Shown: positions 13,920-23,355, counted from the stretch's first letter. The stretch is 64,000 bases of DNA from Clostridiaceae bacterium (GCA_910575585.1 CAJTGF010000023.1:1-64000); one strand, 5' to 3'. Notes: generated from the letters alone by a model not told the origin. Translations and numbers: made by a program.

Positions 13920-14810
13920 CTATTGTCTTTTCTTCCATTCATCCAATAGCTGAATGATGATGCCCTCTATTTCCTCACTGCTGCAGTCCTCCGCAAAATA
14001 TTCGCTGATTTTATCCGCTTTCAGTGTCACTTTCCGTTCCTTCGGCTTTTCCTCCGTCAGTATCAGGCGCACCATCGCAAGGGTAAGCTCCCCGGTCTTG
14101 CCATATTCCTTGATTTTTGCCGACTGCACCATGCTGACGTTACAGCCCTTTTCCTCAATAGTAACCTGTACCCACTGCTGCGCTTCTTCCGTCAGAAAGG
14201 AAATATCCACGCCCTGTGAGAAGCCGAGCTTTTTATTATCCACCATAACAAGGAGTTCATCGGACAGGCGGGAGAGCCAGATATACCGCTGAACCTTTTT
14301 GGCGTTCTCCCCGGCAGCTTCGCCCACTTCATCAAGGGTGTTCTTCCCTGACTTCTTCCCCTGATGCTTCATGGCTTCATATTTCATCTTGTAGGCTTTC
14401 GCCTTTTCGCTTGGCAAGATGTCCTCCCGCTGGATATTGGAATCCACCATGATAATTGTAGCTTCATCATCGGTGTAATTGCGGACAATCACAGGCATTT
14501 CCGTCTTTCCGGCAAGTTCCGAGCCACGTTTGCGGCGGTGTCCGGCTATGATTTCATAACCGCCGCCTGCCCTCGGTCTTGCAATCCCCGGCACAAGCAC
14601 CCCGTACTGGCGGATACTCTCCGTTGTTTCCTCCATCTTCTCATCGTCCTCCACCCGGAAAGGGTGGTCTTTGAAGGTATAAAGCTCTGCCAGCGGCGCA
14701 TTGATAATCTGCTCAACGCCGCTTTCCTGTGCAGCACTCCCGCCGAACAGATCATCAAAACTTTCCAGAGCAACCTTTGATGCGCTTCTTGGTTTTGCGT
14801 TACTGCCCAT
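13920..14810 (-). CDS. parB: ParB/RepB/Spo0J-family partition protein
   Basis: This 296-aa protein has a ParB N-terminal CTPase-type domain at about 35-125: IINAPLAELYTFKDHPFRVE, then ESIRQYGVLVPGIARPR and the signature GGYEIIAGHRRKRGSELAG. A helix-turn-helix follows (about 140-200, NTLDEVGEAAGENAKKVQRY). It binds parS sites and works with ParA to segregate the excised or replicating ICE. It overlaps parA by 11 bases and precedes repA, the standard order in Tn1549-like elements. Confidence 0.92.
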   Translation of the reverse strand: MGSNAKPRSASKVALESFDDLFGGSAAQESGVEQIINAPLAELYTFKDHPFRVEDDEKMEETTESIRQYGVLVPGIARPRAGGGYEIIAGHRRKRGSELAGKTEMPVIVRNYTDDEATIIMVDSNIQREDILPSEKAKAYKMKYEAMKHQGKKSGKNTLDEVGEAAGENAKKVQRYIWLSRLSDELLVMVDNKKLGFSQGVDISFLTEEAQQWVQVTIEEKGCNVSMVQSAKIKEYGKTGELTLAMVRLILTEEKPKERKVTLKADKISEYFAEDCSSEEIEGIIIQLLDEWKKRQ

Positions 14811-15639
14811 CTGCGCTCACCTCCTTGCTTTGCGGAGCAAAGTGCGAGTCATCCTGACGAGCAGAGGTGATTACCTCCTTTGTCAGAGAATCATAGGCTG
14901 ACGCTACTTTCCCCTTTGGATCATGCTTGTAGATGCTGACACCCTCCGCTGAAATCTCCGCCGCCCGGACGGAAATAGGAATGACATTGGCAAATATCCT
15001 CACCCGGCTTCCGTATGCCTCCTTCAGCATGGCGCTGATGTCCTTTGCGTAATTCGTCCGGCTGTCTACCATTGTAAGCAGAATCCCCTCAATCTCCAGT
15101 TTCGGGTTAATCTGCCGCTTTACCTTGCCGACTGTCTTAATAAGCTGCTGCAAGCCTTTGACGGGCAGATATGCCGCCTGTACGGGTATCAAGATGCTGT
15201 CGGCGCTGGCAAAGGCGTTTATGGTAATCATGCCGAGGGAAGGCATACAATCAATTAAAATGTAATCGTAATTCTCCCTGACAATCTCTATGTATGACCT
15301 CAACACCGTTTCCCGGCTCATCACATTCACAAGGGAAACCTCCAGACCGGAAAGCTCAATGTTCCCCGGCATTAAGTCTATCCCTTCCTCATGGTGGAGA
15401 ATGCCTTCTCCCGGCTCTACTTCCCCGTCATTGATTAAGTTCCCCATAATGGTTGCAAGCGTGACTTCCAGACTGTCCGGCTCTGTAAAGCCTAAACTTG
15501 CGGTCAGACTGCCCTGTGCGTCCGCATCAATCAAAAGCACTTTCTTTCCCTGTTTTGCCAGCCCGATTCCTAAATTGCTTGTGGTGGTGGTCTTGCCCAC
15601 ACCGCCTTTCTGGTTTGCGATTGCGATTATTTTACACAT
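14800..15639 (-). CDS. parA: ParA-family partition ATPase
   Basis: This 279-aa protein has the deviant Walker A motif KGGVGKTTTT (residues 11-20), the switch motif VLLIDADAQGS (about 34-44) and Walker B-like DYILIDCMPSLG (about 118-129). ParA forms ATP-dependent gradients on the nucleoid that move ParB-bound DNA. GCAAAGGAGAATTATC precedes the ATG. It lies 21 bases downstream of a small DUF3970-like ORF and overlaps parB, so the block is one operon reading from about 16300 leftward. Confidence 0.95.
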   Translation of the reverse strand: MCKIIAIANQKGGVGKTTTTSNLGIGLAKQGKKVLLIDADAQGSLTASLGFTEPDSLEVTLATIMGNLINDGEVEPGEGILHHEEGIDLMPGNIELSGLEVSLVNVMSRETVLRSYIEIVRENYDYILIDCMPSLGMITINAFASADSILIPVQAAYLPVKGLQQLIKTVGKVKRQINPKLEIEGILLTMVDSRTNYAKDISAMLKEAYGSRVRIFANVIPISVRAAEISAEGVSIYKHDPKGKVASAYDSLTKEVITSARQDDSHFAPQSKEVSADGQ

Positions 15640-15660
15640 GATAATTCTCCTTTGCTTCTA

Positions 15661-15837
15661 CTAATTTTCTTTTACGTTGCTTTTCCTGACTTCCACATAA
15701 GTCCTGTAATATTTCTTTGTCCCTTTGTTTGGGAACATATCGGAAAACTCCGTCACCTCGATTTTCGGGTTACGCTGTAAAATCTTCCCGAACCACTTAA
15801 TATCGTTCTTCGTTCCCATAAGCCTGACTTTTAACAT
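15661..15837 (-). CDS. Small DUF3970-like protein
   Basis: A 58-aa protein begins MLKVRLMGTKNDIKWFGKIL and continues with RNPKIEVTEFSDMF and a beta hairpin ending in KYYRTYVEVRK. The pattern matches the small DUF3970 proteins found before parA in Tn1549-like elements. Its ATG overlaps the stop of the preceding gene (ATGA at 15835-15839), showing translational coupling. Function unknown. Confidence 0.7.
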   Translation of the reverse strand: MLKVRLMGTKNDIKWFGKILQRNPKIEVTEFSDMFPNKGTKKYYRTYVEVRKSNVKEN

Positions 15838-16301
15838 CAATCCCGTCCTCCAAGCATGGCGTACAAGTTGTGGTTATATGTTACATATTCCGGATAACGA
15901 ATTTGTACCGCCTGCCAAAAATAAGGCGCATAGGCACAGCAGAACAGTTCTTCCACTGTGTACCGTCTGCACTCGTCCACCTGTTCCTCCGCATCATCAT
16001 AGTCAAGGACACTCGGCGTACCATTGCAGTAAAGGTTAAACGCCATCCTGACTACTTTTAAGCTCCCGCTGGTCTGCCAGCCCTCATGCAGACACTCCGT
16101 TTTTACACAGCCTGTCTTAAAGTTATAAATGCTGTTGATATTTCTTCTTGTGTCATCGCTGATACCAAGACAATATACAAGCGCTTTGTGGTACACGTCC
16201 TGATACCTGACCTCTTTCAATTTCTCGTAGTAGAATTTTTCATGTGCATCGCTGATAAAAGTAATCGCTTTCTCTGCACTTAACGCTGTATTGTTCTTCA
16301 T
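15837..16301 (-). CDS. DUF6075-like ICE protein
   Basis: This 154-aa protein contains FISDAHEKFYYEKLKEVRYQ, then VYHKALVYCLGISDDTRRNI and SLKVVRMAFNLYCNG, a pattern seen in DUF6075 proteins encoded at the leading end of Tn1549/Tn916-related elements. It is cytosolic and mostly helical. AGGAGGAATGA precedes the ATG. It is the first gene of the leftward parA-parB-repA operon, so it may be an early regulator after transfer; its function is not known. Confidence 0.7.
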   Translation of the reverse strand: MKNNTALSAEKAITFISDAHEKFYYEKLKEVRYQDVYHKALVYCLGISDDTRRNINSIYNFKTGCVKTECLHEGWQTSGSLKVVRMAFNLYCNGTPSVLDYDDAEEQVDECRRYTVEELFCCAYAPYFWQAVQIRYPEYVTYNHNLYAMLGGRD

Positions 16302-16639
16302 AAATTCATTCCTCCTATTATTTTGAATTTGTAAAAAGAAATAGGACTAAGCTAGTTTTAACAGCATTTCTGCCATTCACTAATTTAGTCCTATCTAAAT
16401 CATCAATATGAAATTGTTTACCTTCTACCCTCCTTATGCTATACTAAAACCAGTAACTCATTGCTTTTAGGCACTTTGAGTTACACTACTGACATTTCTT
16501 CTCAATTTTCTTTTGAATCGGCGCCGCCCAAATGAAAAATCAGAAATGCTTTGATGCAAAACTACATTTTTTCATTAGGACTAAATCGGTGGAAACCCTT
16601 GATTTCTCAATAGATTTTTCAACCTGTCATTATAATAAC
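16302..16639. promoter_or_regulatory. Outer end of the ICE arm: operon leader and inverted repeats
   Basis: No gene is seen. The stretch holds an inverted repeat ATAGGACTAA/TTAGTCCTAT (about 16343-16395), a third copy of AGGACTAAAT at about 16578, and a perfect 8-bp inverted pair GTAACTCA (16453-16460)/TGAGTTAC (16477-16484). On the minus strand GTATAGCATAAGGAGGG lies just downstream of the second pair, compatible with a promoter and leader for the DUF6075-parAB operon. The ICE end should be near 16640, where spmA breaks off, but no att core can be identified without the other end. Confidence 0.45.
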
Positions 16640-16978
16640 TCAAAGCCCCGCCGGCGTGGCCGCCCATCCCAATCCCAGCACATTGGCGATCACATTGGTG
16701 GCAATGGCGTCCCCCGCCGGGTGGCCTTCCGGCAGATTGGGAAACAGAAATTTAAGGATCGGCTTCATCTTCCCCGCAATCTGTTCAATAAGTCCGGCCC
16801 TCTGTCCGATCTCCAAAATTCCGGTCCAGAGAGCCATAACCCCAAGCATGGTAATACACAGACTGACCGCTTCCCTCGCGGAATCAAGGGCCCCCTGGGT
16901 TACCTGATCCATAGTCCCATGAACGGCTCCCCACAGAATCCCCGCAAGCATCATAAAAGCCCACAGATAATTTAACAT
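16640..16978 (-). pseudogene. spmA: Spore maturation protein A, truncated at the ICE junction
   Basis: The 112 codons present match the start of SpmA: MLNYLWAFMMLAGILWGAVH, then LDSAREAVSLCITMLGVMA and LFPNLPEGHPAGDAIATNVI ending GLGWAATPAGL and a stop. SpmA is normally around 190 aa and continues GLKAM. The break is clean and lies beside mobile DNA, so the ICE arm (or its relic) interrupts spmA. SpmA/SpmB are membrane proteins of spore core dehydration. Unless the gene is restored by excision, spores should be affected. No spmB is in the window. Confidence 0.85.
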
Positions 16979-17211
16979 TGCGTCCCTCTGACCGCCCTTT
17001 TTTCCATCTTATGCAGAAATTGCGCTGCTCATACCTTTTATAAAACAGCATTGCCCTTGGCTTCGCATCCGCAATACTGTACTTACAGATTACTGTTCAT
17101 TGGGCATCCATAAACAGCAGTGCTTACAGGCCAAATTGGCCAGAGAAATACCCGGTTGTGATTGTAACTAAGGCATGGTCAGTGGTATAATAATAGCGAC
17201 AAAAACAAACT

Positions 17212-17607
17212 TATAGTATCCCGTTTTCCGGCTGTACCCGCCTGCGTGTTCTGGCGCTGGAACAGGGCGTCCGCCACATCCCTGATAAACTGGCTTATGG
17301 CTGCACTGCCTTAAAGCAGGTGATCCTGCCGGATACTCTGGAATCTGTAGGAAGAACGGTGTGGGAACATACGCCCTTTCTGACACAGTGGAAACAGAGC
17401 TGGAATCAGGATCGGGCCTGCCGCTTTAAAGGGATGTTCTCGGCTTTGCCGCGTATCCTGGCCTGCTGCCGTCACTATGGCTGCGCCGGAGGTATTCAGC
17501 GGATGCGCCTGTTTAAGCGATGTGAGTACCGGGGATTGGCCGGATGTGATGGAAGCGGCGGCGGAGTTAGTGCGGACATTTCAAGCTCAGGATTTGTCAA
17601 AACTTGA
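17212..17607 (+). pseudogene. BspA-type leucine-rich repeat fragment
   Basis: A plus-strand frame without a start reads PFSGCTRLRVLALEQGVRHI, then PDKLAYGCTALKQVILPDTL ESVG, which are LRR_5 (BspA/TpLRR) repeats of surface proteins. After about codon 60 the pattern fades, and a +1 or +2 frame carries a different plausible tail, so frameshifts are likely. There is no promoter, start or signal peptide. It is treated as a decayed fragment next to the broken spmA; the N-terminal part may have been lost with the ICE rearrangement. Confidence 0.6.
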
Positions 17608-17694
17608 TTGATTCTTGGCTCCGGATATTCTGCAAATAACTTAGACTGTACCTTTTGCGTATTTCTCCAAATGGCGTATTCTTTGGAAAAAATT

Positions 17695-18285
17695 TTATGA
17701 TTTGGCATCGGTAACTGTTGAAACAGTTTTTCGTTCCATAAACAGGCGGCAAGCTGGTATCATCCGCCAAAGTCGAAATAGCATATTGGTGGCAGGTCTG
17801 TATGTAGGATAAATATGGGTTACCTGTTCTGTTTTGTGGGGACAAGCAAATCCAGTGTTTTCATCATTCATGGTAGTGCTTACGTCCGAATGTCCTAAAA
17901 GTTCCTGCATGTCTTTTGGCTGCGCCCCGTTTGATAACAGGTTTGTTATATAGGTGTGCCTTAATGTGTGAAAGTGGAAACCTTCTAACTCTGGTACTTT
18001 CCTTGCCGCTGTCCGACAGGCTGTTTCTACGGTGGCAGGAAGTTCAAGGAAGCCATCTTCTCTCAAGCATACAAAAGAGATTTCCCTGTAGAAATTCCTG
18101 TGGTAGAATTCGCCATACTGCATACGGTTTTTAAGCTGCTGTCTCCTTGCTTTCTTCAAGATGTCAGCGAGGGCATTGCCGTTGTCGGTGCCCGTTTCTT
18201 CCGCAAACAAGTCCATATCGTCCTTTTTATGCCTCATGACCACATACTGCATGGGATTGAACGTAATGTATTGTTTCGGGAACAC
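17695..18285 (-). pseudogene. Tyrosine recombinase remnant lacking the catalytic tyrosine
   Basis: The frame has part of a core-binding domain (FPKQYITFNPMQYVVMRHKK), then jumps to the catalytic C-terminal part with FHTLRHTYITNLLSNGAQPK and LLGHSDVSTTMN. The first catalytic Arg region is missing. The sequence after STTMN does not carry the expected VYAH tyrosine block and instead reads DENTGFACPHKT. Both halves are therefore damaged. The frame stays open upstream of the GTG at 18285, so the N-terminus was also cut. It is probably a dead integrase of an older element. Confidence 0.8.
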
Positions 18286-18436
18286 TGCAAAACGGAATGA
18301 CTGCTGTAAGGAGAAGATATTGCAGAAGAGAAAATATTAGGTGACATTTCATTTCAAGAGCAGTTTTTCTATGGGAAATTGTATAAATAATATTAAATTG
18401 CAATTGGTATTTATGGAATAGGAAAGGATGCGCCGT

Positions 18437-18871
18437 ATGGTTAGAGAAATAGAAAAAGATGATTTAGAGGGTTTATTAAGATTGTATATGCAGCTACATA
18501 ATAATCCCCTGCCGGAAAAGACCGCAGAACTATTGCAGATTTGGGATACCATTTTTCAGGATGAAAATCATCATGTGATTGTTGCAGAGGAAAATGGAAA
18601 AATCGTATCTTCCTGTGTCTGTGTTATTATTCCTAACCTGACGCACAACCAGCAACCGTATGCTTTTATTGAAAATGTGATAACCGATGAAAAGTTTAGA
18701 AAAAGAGGACTGGCAACGCAATGCTTAGACTACGCAAAAAAGATTGCCATAAAAGAAAACTGCTATAAAATGATGTTGCTCACAGGTTCTAAGAAAAAAA
18801 GTACATTGGATTTTTACAGAAAGGCAGGGTACAACAGTGACGATAAAACAGCATTTATTCAATGGGTATAA
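18437..18871 (+). CDS. GNAT-family N-acetyltransferase
   Basis: The 144-aa product starts at 18437 (MVREIEKDDLEGLLRLYMQL), behind AGGAAAGG. It has the GNAT core: a beta strand HHVIVAEENGKIVSSCVCVI, then AFIENVITDEKFRKRGLATQ containing the acetyl-CoA binding RKRGLA motif, and FYRKAGY near the end. Length and motif order are normal, so the gene looks intact. The substrate cannot be read. It overlaps the start of an M24 peptidase remnant, which is a junction left by rearrangement rather than a true operon. Confidence 0.85.
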   Translation: MVREIEKDDLEGLLRLYMQLHNNPLPEKTAELLQIWDTIFQDENHHVIVAEENGKIVSSCVCVIIPNLTHNQQPYAFIENVITDEKFRKRGLATQCLDYAKKIAIKENCYKMMLLTGSKKKSTLDFYRKAGYNSDDKTAFIQWV

Positions 18872-19213
18872 CGTGGCAAAGGAAACGCGTGACTTGTATT
18901 TTGAAATGCAAAACCTAAATCGGGCAACAATAAAGTATGCTGCTGATATAATTAAAATCGGGATGAATCTATCGGATATTAAAACATTGTGTGAAAATTA
19001 TTTGTTGGAACATGGTGCAGATTCATTTTGGTATTGGGATGTTGGTGCGTTTGTTTTTGCGGGAGATGAAACTGCTGTTTCCGTATCAGGCAAAGATTAT
19101 CAGATGTTAAAATGTTTACCTTTAAACCGCACATTAGTATTCCTGATTCCCAATATGGATTTAAAAGAGAAGATATCTATTATTTTGATAACGGAAAGCT
19201 AATACAATTATAG
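18837..19213 (+). pseudogene. M24-family peptidase (Xaa-Pro aminopeptidase-like) with internal deletion
   Basis: The first frame reads EHGADSFWYWDVGAFVFAGD then ETAVSVSGKDYQ, typical of M24 creatinase-fold enzymes. It then shifts; a second frame from about 19110 reads MFTFKPHISIPDSQYGFKRE then DIYYFDNGKLIQL and a stop at 19211, the usual C-terminus. The roughly 100 residues with the metal ligands are absent. Internal deletion plus frameshift make it non-functional. Confidence 0.75.
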
Positions 19214-19947
19214 ACCACATAGATGAAAGGATTTTAATTGATAATGGGCCTTCTCTGATAGAAAAATGGTTACGCAACAAGAATACAATAGAATTTCTTG
19301 GTATATGGGAAGAAATGTATAATACAGACTTCAATGCTGCCGCTTATGAAGAAATCATGCTGGAGGCGGGATTAAATCGCTTTATTATGTCGGTTAAACA
19401 ATGGGTAACCCGCACAAATTCAAGAGGCATTGCAGCAAAGGCAGGAAGGTATGGCGGTACATACGCATATAAAGATATTGCGTTTGAGTTTGCAAGCTGG
19501 GTTACTCCACAATTCAAATTATATCTTATCAAGGAATTTGAACGGTTAAAGAAAGAAGAACAAGCTCTGCTTGGCTGGAGCGCCAAAAGGGAATTGGCAA
19601 AAATCAATTATCGAATACACACCGATGCAATCAAAGTTAATCTCATTCCGCCAGAGCTTACACCACAGCAGACTTCTATCATTTACGCATCGGAAGCCGA
19701 TGTGTTGAATATGGCATTATTCGGCATGACTGCAAAACAATGGCGGGATAAGAATCCTGACAAAAAAGGCAATATCCGGGATTATGCAAGCATAAATGAA
19801 TTGATATGCCTGTCAAATATGGAAAACATCAATGCAGTGCTGATTGAAGATGAGCTGAATCAAAAAGAACGCTTAATAAAACTCAATAAAATTGCAATAC
19901 ATCAGATGTCCATTTTGGAAGAACAGACTACAAAGATTTTGAAGTGA
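19192..19947 (+). pseudogene. KilA-N domain protein, N-terminally truncated
   Basis: The frame opens directly after a stop at 19189-19191, without a start codon, and reads SLIEKWLRNKNTIEFLGIWE, then RYGGTYAYKDIAFEFASWVT, the KilA-N DNA-binding domain lacking its first strands. The C-terminal part (about 110-250) is a second helical domain with SEADVLNMALFGMTAKQWRD. Translation from an internal ATG at 19315 would give 210 aa. KilA-N proteins occur in phages and ICEs. The GC content is lower than its chromosomal neighbours. A palindromic terminator follows one base after the stop. Confidence 0.7.
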
Positions 19948-19985
19948 TTTAATTCCCCCGAATTCGGGGGAATTAAAATTTTTCT
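19948..19985 (+). terminator. Terminator: 30-bp perfect palindrome after KilA-N gene
   Basis: 19948-19977 is a perfect palindrome (TTTAATTCCCCCGAA and its complement) followed by ATTTTTC. It can terminate in either direction. Confidence 0.85.
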
Positions 19986-20398
19986 TACCATAGTTCAAGG
20001 CTATCTTCTGAGTCAATCCGTAGGAGATACCCGTCAAAGGTGGTCAATGAATCTCATATCTTATCAGTCCTTCCTTTGCTAATTGAATTTTGGGAGAAAT
20101 TAAGAAAGCATTTAATCAGTTGTTACAGGTTTTTCTTTCCCTTATTTTTGCCCTTATGAGGGTTCGTAACATGAGGGAAAGGGATATAACACAAGGCAAA
20201 GTCTAAGGGCAAACTCACTTGCTATAAATTTAGCATTTTCAAGGGCTTGCGGACTTTTTGAAGATAAGATATAACAGTTAATAAGTGCTATAAAAAGTGT
20301 CTTATCAGAATTCCTGTTTATTGAATTGATTATAGCGCATATATTCATCGGAATTTAGACAACGCTTTAGCCCAAAGGTTACTATACGACTATTCTTT
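19986..20398. other. Intergenic stretch without a supportable gene
   Basis: Short frames exist on the minus strand (for example 20154-20348) but none has a recognisable motif together with a ribosome site. Base composition resembles the preceding gene graveyard rather than the sulfatase locus to the right. Confidence 0.5.
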
Positions 20399-21523
20399 TT
20401 AACGGCTTTGAAGGATCTGACGACACACTTCTTCCAACCGCGGATAAGCGTACTCAAAAAACCCTTTATATGCGCTGCAAAAATAATTTTTCCCTGTACT
20501 GTCACAGCCAACCGGCTCCCGATTCCTCCGACAGCCGCCTCGGCACAGTGGATACCAGGGACAGTTCCTGCAGTCTTCATGTACCTGCCGGGACCACTGG
20601 ACAAACCCCAGTTCTTCCCGTTTTGCGTTCATTTCTTTAAAACTGTCCTTCCTGATATTGCCCAGAAGCCACTGGTCAAGGGCATAAAAATCACAGGGGT
20701 AGGTACACCCGTCGGCCTCGATGACCCACTGATCTCCGCATACTCCCCGCATACTGCAGCTTTCCGGCATCTGCCTGTTCATGATCATCAGCAGGTTGTC
20801 AAAATACCGGTTATATACCGGCCGTCCTGCTTTCACATCCAGATACCAGGCGTCAAACAGACTTTTTAAGAATCCTTCATACCGCTTGGGCGTCAGGGAA
20901 TACTCCTGGCCTCCCGGCGCGTCTCCCAAAGGATCCAGGCATTCGATGTACTGCTGATACTGGATCTTGTTCTTTTTGTAAAAATTATAGATCTTCTGGC
21001 CGCTTCTGGCCGCTGCGGACGTAACCACGGTAAGGACATTATAATCCACATGGTATTTTTCCAGAAGGCGGATGGAAGACATGATTCGGTTATAGGTCCC
21101 CTGCCCCATAGCGTCCTTTCGGTATCGGTCATGGATCTCTTTGGGACCGTCTAAGGAGATGCCCACAAGGTAGCGGTTTTCTGCCCAGAAACGAGCCCAT
21201 TCTTCATTCACACCATAGCCGTTGGTCTGTATGGCGTACTGGAAACGTATCTTCTTTGGGTTGGCGGCATCAGCAATATACCGGGACAGATCCTGAAAAA
21301 AATCCAGCCCTGCCAAAGTGGGCTCCCCTCCCTGGAAGGCCAGCGTGCAAACTTGGGCGCCATATTCCATCACCTGATCTATGATCTTATGCATGGTATC
21401 CTTTGACATGATGCCCCGGGATGCTACACTGCGGTGCTCCTGTTCATCTGCGTAAAAACAATAGGTACACCTCATATTGCAATTACCGGACGCGGGTTTT
21501 ATGAGTAAATTGATGGGCGGCAT
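20399..21523 (-). CDS. Anaerobic sulfatase-maturating enzyme (radical SAM)
   Basis: This 374-aa protein has the radical SAM motif CNMRCTYCFY (C15, C19, C22), GGEPTLAGLDFF (about 65-76), GISLDGPKEIHDRYR (about 121-135), and two later cysteine groups (CSMRGVCGDQW...CTYPCDFYALDQ and CRNCPWYPLCRGGC) that hold auxiliary 4Fe-4S clusters. This is the anSME/SPASM architecture and its usual length. The enzyme oxidises the active-site Cys or Ser of a sulfatase to formylglycine. The partner is evidently the Cys-type sulfatase at 24173-25639. AGGAGGCATACC precedes the ATG. It acts in the cytosol. Confidence 0.93.
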   Translation of the reverse strand: MPPINLLIKPASGNCNMRCTYCFYADEQEHRSVASRGIMSKDTMHKIIDQVMEYGAQVCTLAFQGGEPTLAGLDFFQDLSRYIADAANPKKIRFQYAIQTNGYGVNEEWARFWAENRYLVGISLDGPKEIHDRYRKDAMGQGTYNRIMSSIRLLEKYHVDYNVLTVVTSAAARSGQKIYNFYKKNKIQYQQYIECLDPLGDAPGGQEYSLTPKRYEGFLKSLFDAWYLDVKAGRPVYNRYFDNLLMIMNRQMPESCSMRGVCGDQWVIEADGCTYPCDFYALDQWLLGNIRKDSFKEMNAKREELGFVQWSRQVHEDCRNCPWYPLCRGGCRRNREPVGCDSTGKNYFCSAYKGFFEYAYPRLEEVCRQILQSR

Positions 21524-21556
21524 GGTATGCCTCCTTTCCTGGAGCTTTTGTGGTTT

Positions 21557-23167
21557 TTAGGTTTCTTTTTCTGTTGGGAATTGTAATTTTTCAATCACAC
21601 AGCTGTGTGTCTTTGTTTTTCTGTTATAGTCAACACCTACGAGCAGAAGATTTCCCTGATAATCTTTTAGAGCATTTACATACCCTCGTTCTTTAACCTG
21701 CGCAATAGCCCCCAAAACGCCTTTATCCCATTTCAGTTCAATTATTACCGCTGGTTTATCTCCATGAAGCCTGCGGGGAAGAAAACAGATATCCGCAAAA
21801 CCTTTGCCACTGGGAAATTCCCTGACAATGGTATAATATTCTCTGGCAAAATAAAACGCCAGGTGAATCGTACAGCTCAAAGAATTTTCATCATTGTATT
21901 GGAGAATGGATATTTCCTCATGGGCGCGGCTAATCCCTTCTGCCACAGCTTTGCCGTCCATGGCCCACAGCGATTCCAGAAGTTTTCTGGATGACTCCAC
22001 AGCATCCATCACCTCATGCCAATCCATAGTGCTGATAACATTCACATATTCCTGTGAAACCTCCCTGTTTGGAATCGTGACTGTACCATGGATACTGTTA
22101 TAAGTCAGGTATCCGAGATGCACTAAAAGCGTCAGAACATCATCTTTAGCGGCAAATGTTGTCATATCATTGCTGAATGTTCCGATATTAATCCTGACAC
22201 TTTCTCCTGCCAGCATCCGGACTACCTCATTTTTTAGTCCGTCAATGTCCATCTGAATATAAATTTTAAGAGCTTCATATGTTTCTGTCTGATTCCAATA
22301 GGTTCCAAATCTATGCCGGAGCATAGCTTCCACCACAGATTTGGGACTGTACATAGAATGGCGCACATCCTTATCTTCTCCATGAGTAATCAACTGATAC
22401 CCATCATACCATGCCTTTGCTTCCTCAAAACTCATCTTATAGGCTTCGCAGAGAATTTTTACCTCATTTTCCGTAAAGCCAAAGTCCTCCGCCAAATTGC
22501 CGGGATCTGCCATCGAATACTCTGTAAACATATTCAGCGCAGAATGAGTTCCATACTTTTTGATCGGCAAAATACCGGTCATATATGCCAGCGCCACATA
22601 ATCTTTATCTTTCAGCCAGGCCCGAAGGAAATCCAGATACTGTTTTTGAGCATTCTGATCCTGCTGATATTCTCTGAAAAGACAGTCCCATTCATCGATC
22701 AGTATAATAAACGGACTTTTTGTTCTGGAAAAGATATCTTTCATCACCTGGATCAGATTCGTCTCATCCCGAAAATCCACGTCGGCAAAACGCTCTTTTA
22801 AATCAAATATGATATATTTGCTGAACATGGATAACATATCCCCTACATTTCGGGATACGCTCAAAAATTCCTGCATATTGATCTTGATCACATCATATTG
22901 ATTTAGATACTTTCTATAAGATTCTGCCTTACTGACTGCCAGTTTATCAAAAAGGCTTGAAGAGTCTCCTTCACGCTCATAATATGCAGCCAGCATATCC
23001 GCAGCCATAGATTTTCCAAAGCGCCTTGGACGGCTGACACACACGTATTTCTGCCTTGTATCCACAACGGCGTTCATCTTCTCAATAAGCAGCGATTTAT
23101 CCACATAGATGCTGGAATTAATGCTTTCACGAAATCCTTTGCTGCCAGGGTTTAAGTAACTTCCCAT
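21557..23167 (-). CDS. AAA-ATPase-like / PD-(D/E)XK nuclease-like protein
   Basis: This 536-aa protein has an N-terminal AAA-ATPase-like domain (residues 1-290): YVDKSLLIEKMNAVVDTRQK, Walker A-like SRPRRFGKSMAAD (about 43-55) and Walker B-like FIILIDEWDCLFRE (about 154-167). The C-terminal PDDEXK_9 region carries GKGFADICFLPRR (about 466-478) and AVIIELKWDKG (about 485-495), which supply D and E-x-K. This family is abundant in gut anaerobes with many paralogues per genome. Its role is uncertain; toxin or defence and mobile-element roles have been suggested. It sits between anSME and rpiR without obvious functional link. Confidence 0.82.
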   Translation of the reverse strand: MGSYLNPGSKGFRESINSSIYVDKSLLIEKMNAVVDTRQKYVCVSRPRRFGKSMAADMLAAYYEREGDSSSLFDKLAVSKAESYRKYLNQYDVIKINMQEFLSVSRNVGDMLSMFSKYIIFDLKERFADVDFRDETNLIQVMKDIFSRTKSPFIILIDEWDCLFREYQQDQNAQKQYLDFLRAWLKDKDYVALAYMTGILPIKKYGTHSALNMFTEYSMADPGNLAEDFGFTENEVKILCEAYKMSFEEAKAWYDGYQLITHGEDKDVRHSMYSPKSVVEAMLRHRFGTYWNQTETYEALKIYIQMDIDGLKNEVVRMLAGESVRINIGTFSNDMTTFAAKDDVLTLLVHLGYLTYNSIHGTVTIPNREVSQEYVNVISTMDWHEVMDAVESSRKLLESLWAMDGKAVAEGISRAHEEISILQYNDENSLSCTIHLAFYFAREYYTIVREFPSGKGFADICFLPRRLHGDKPAVIIELKWDKGVLGAIAQVKERGYVNALKDYQGNLLLVGVDYNRKTKTHSCVIEKLQFPTEKET

Positions 23168-23285
23168 GTTCTCACCCCCTAATCTCTGTCAATGTTTCCC
23201 GGCAAAACCACATTGCCATCTCACCATAACTATATCCAAAAAAAAGAAAAATAGCAACCCGCTATTTTCCCTTATTTCAACGCTA

Positions 23286-23314
23286 TTGACAGGTTAAAGC
23301 ACCTTAAATATAAT
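23286..23314 (+). promoter_or_regulatory. Consensus sigma-A promoter of the rpiR gene
   Basis: TTGACA at 23286-23291, 17-base spacer, TATAAT at 23309-23314. Both hexamers are perfect consensus. It is 42 bases upstream of the ATG. Confidence 0.9.
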
Positions 23315-23355
23315 AATAACAGCTCTAATCCAATTTTAGAAAAGAGGACCTTTTT

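Noticed and set aside
20154-20604. Minus-strand frames of 64 and 99 codons next to the sulfatase maturase
   Set aside because: One overlaps the maturase in another frame; the other has no ribosome site or recognisable motif.
21557-23167. ATPase/nuclease-like gene considered as part of the sulfatase pathway
   Set aside because: The family is a widespread multi-copy group in gut anaerobes with no metabolic link; adjacency looks incidental.
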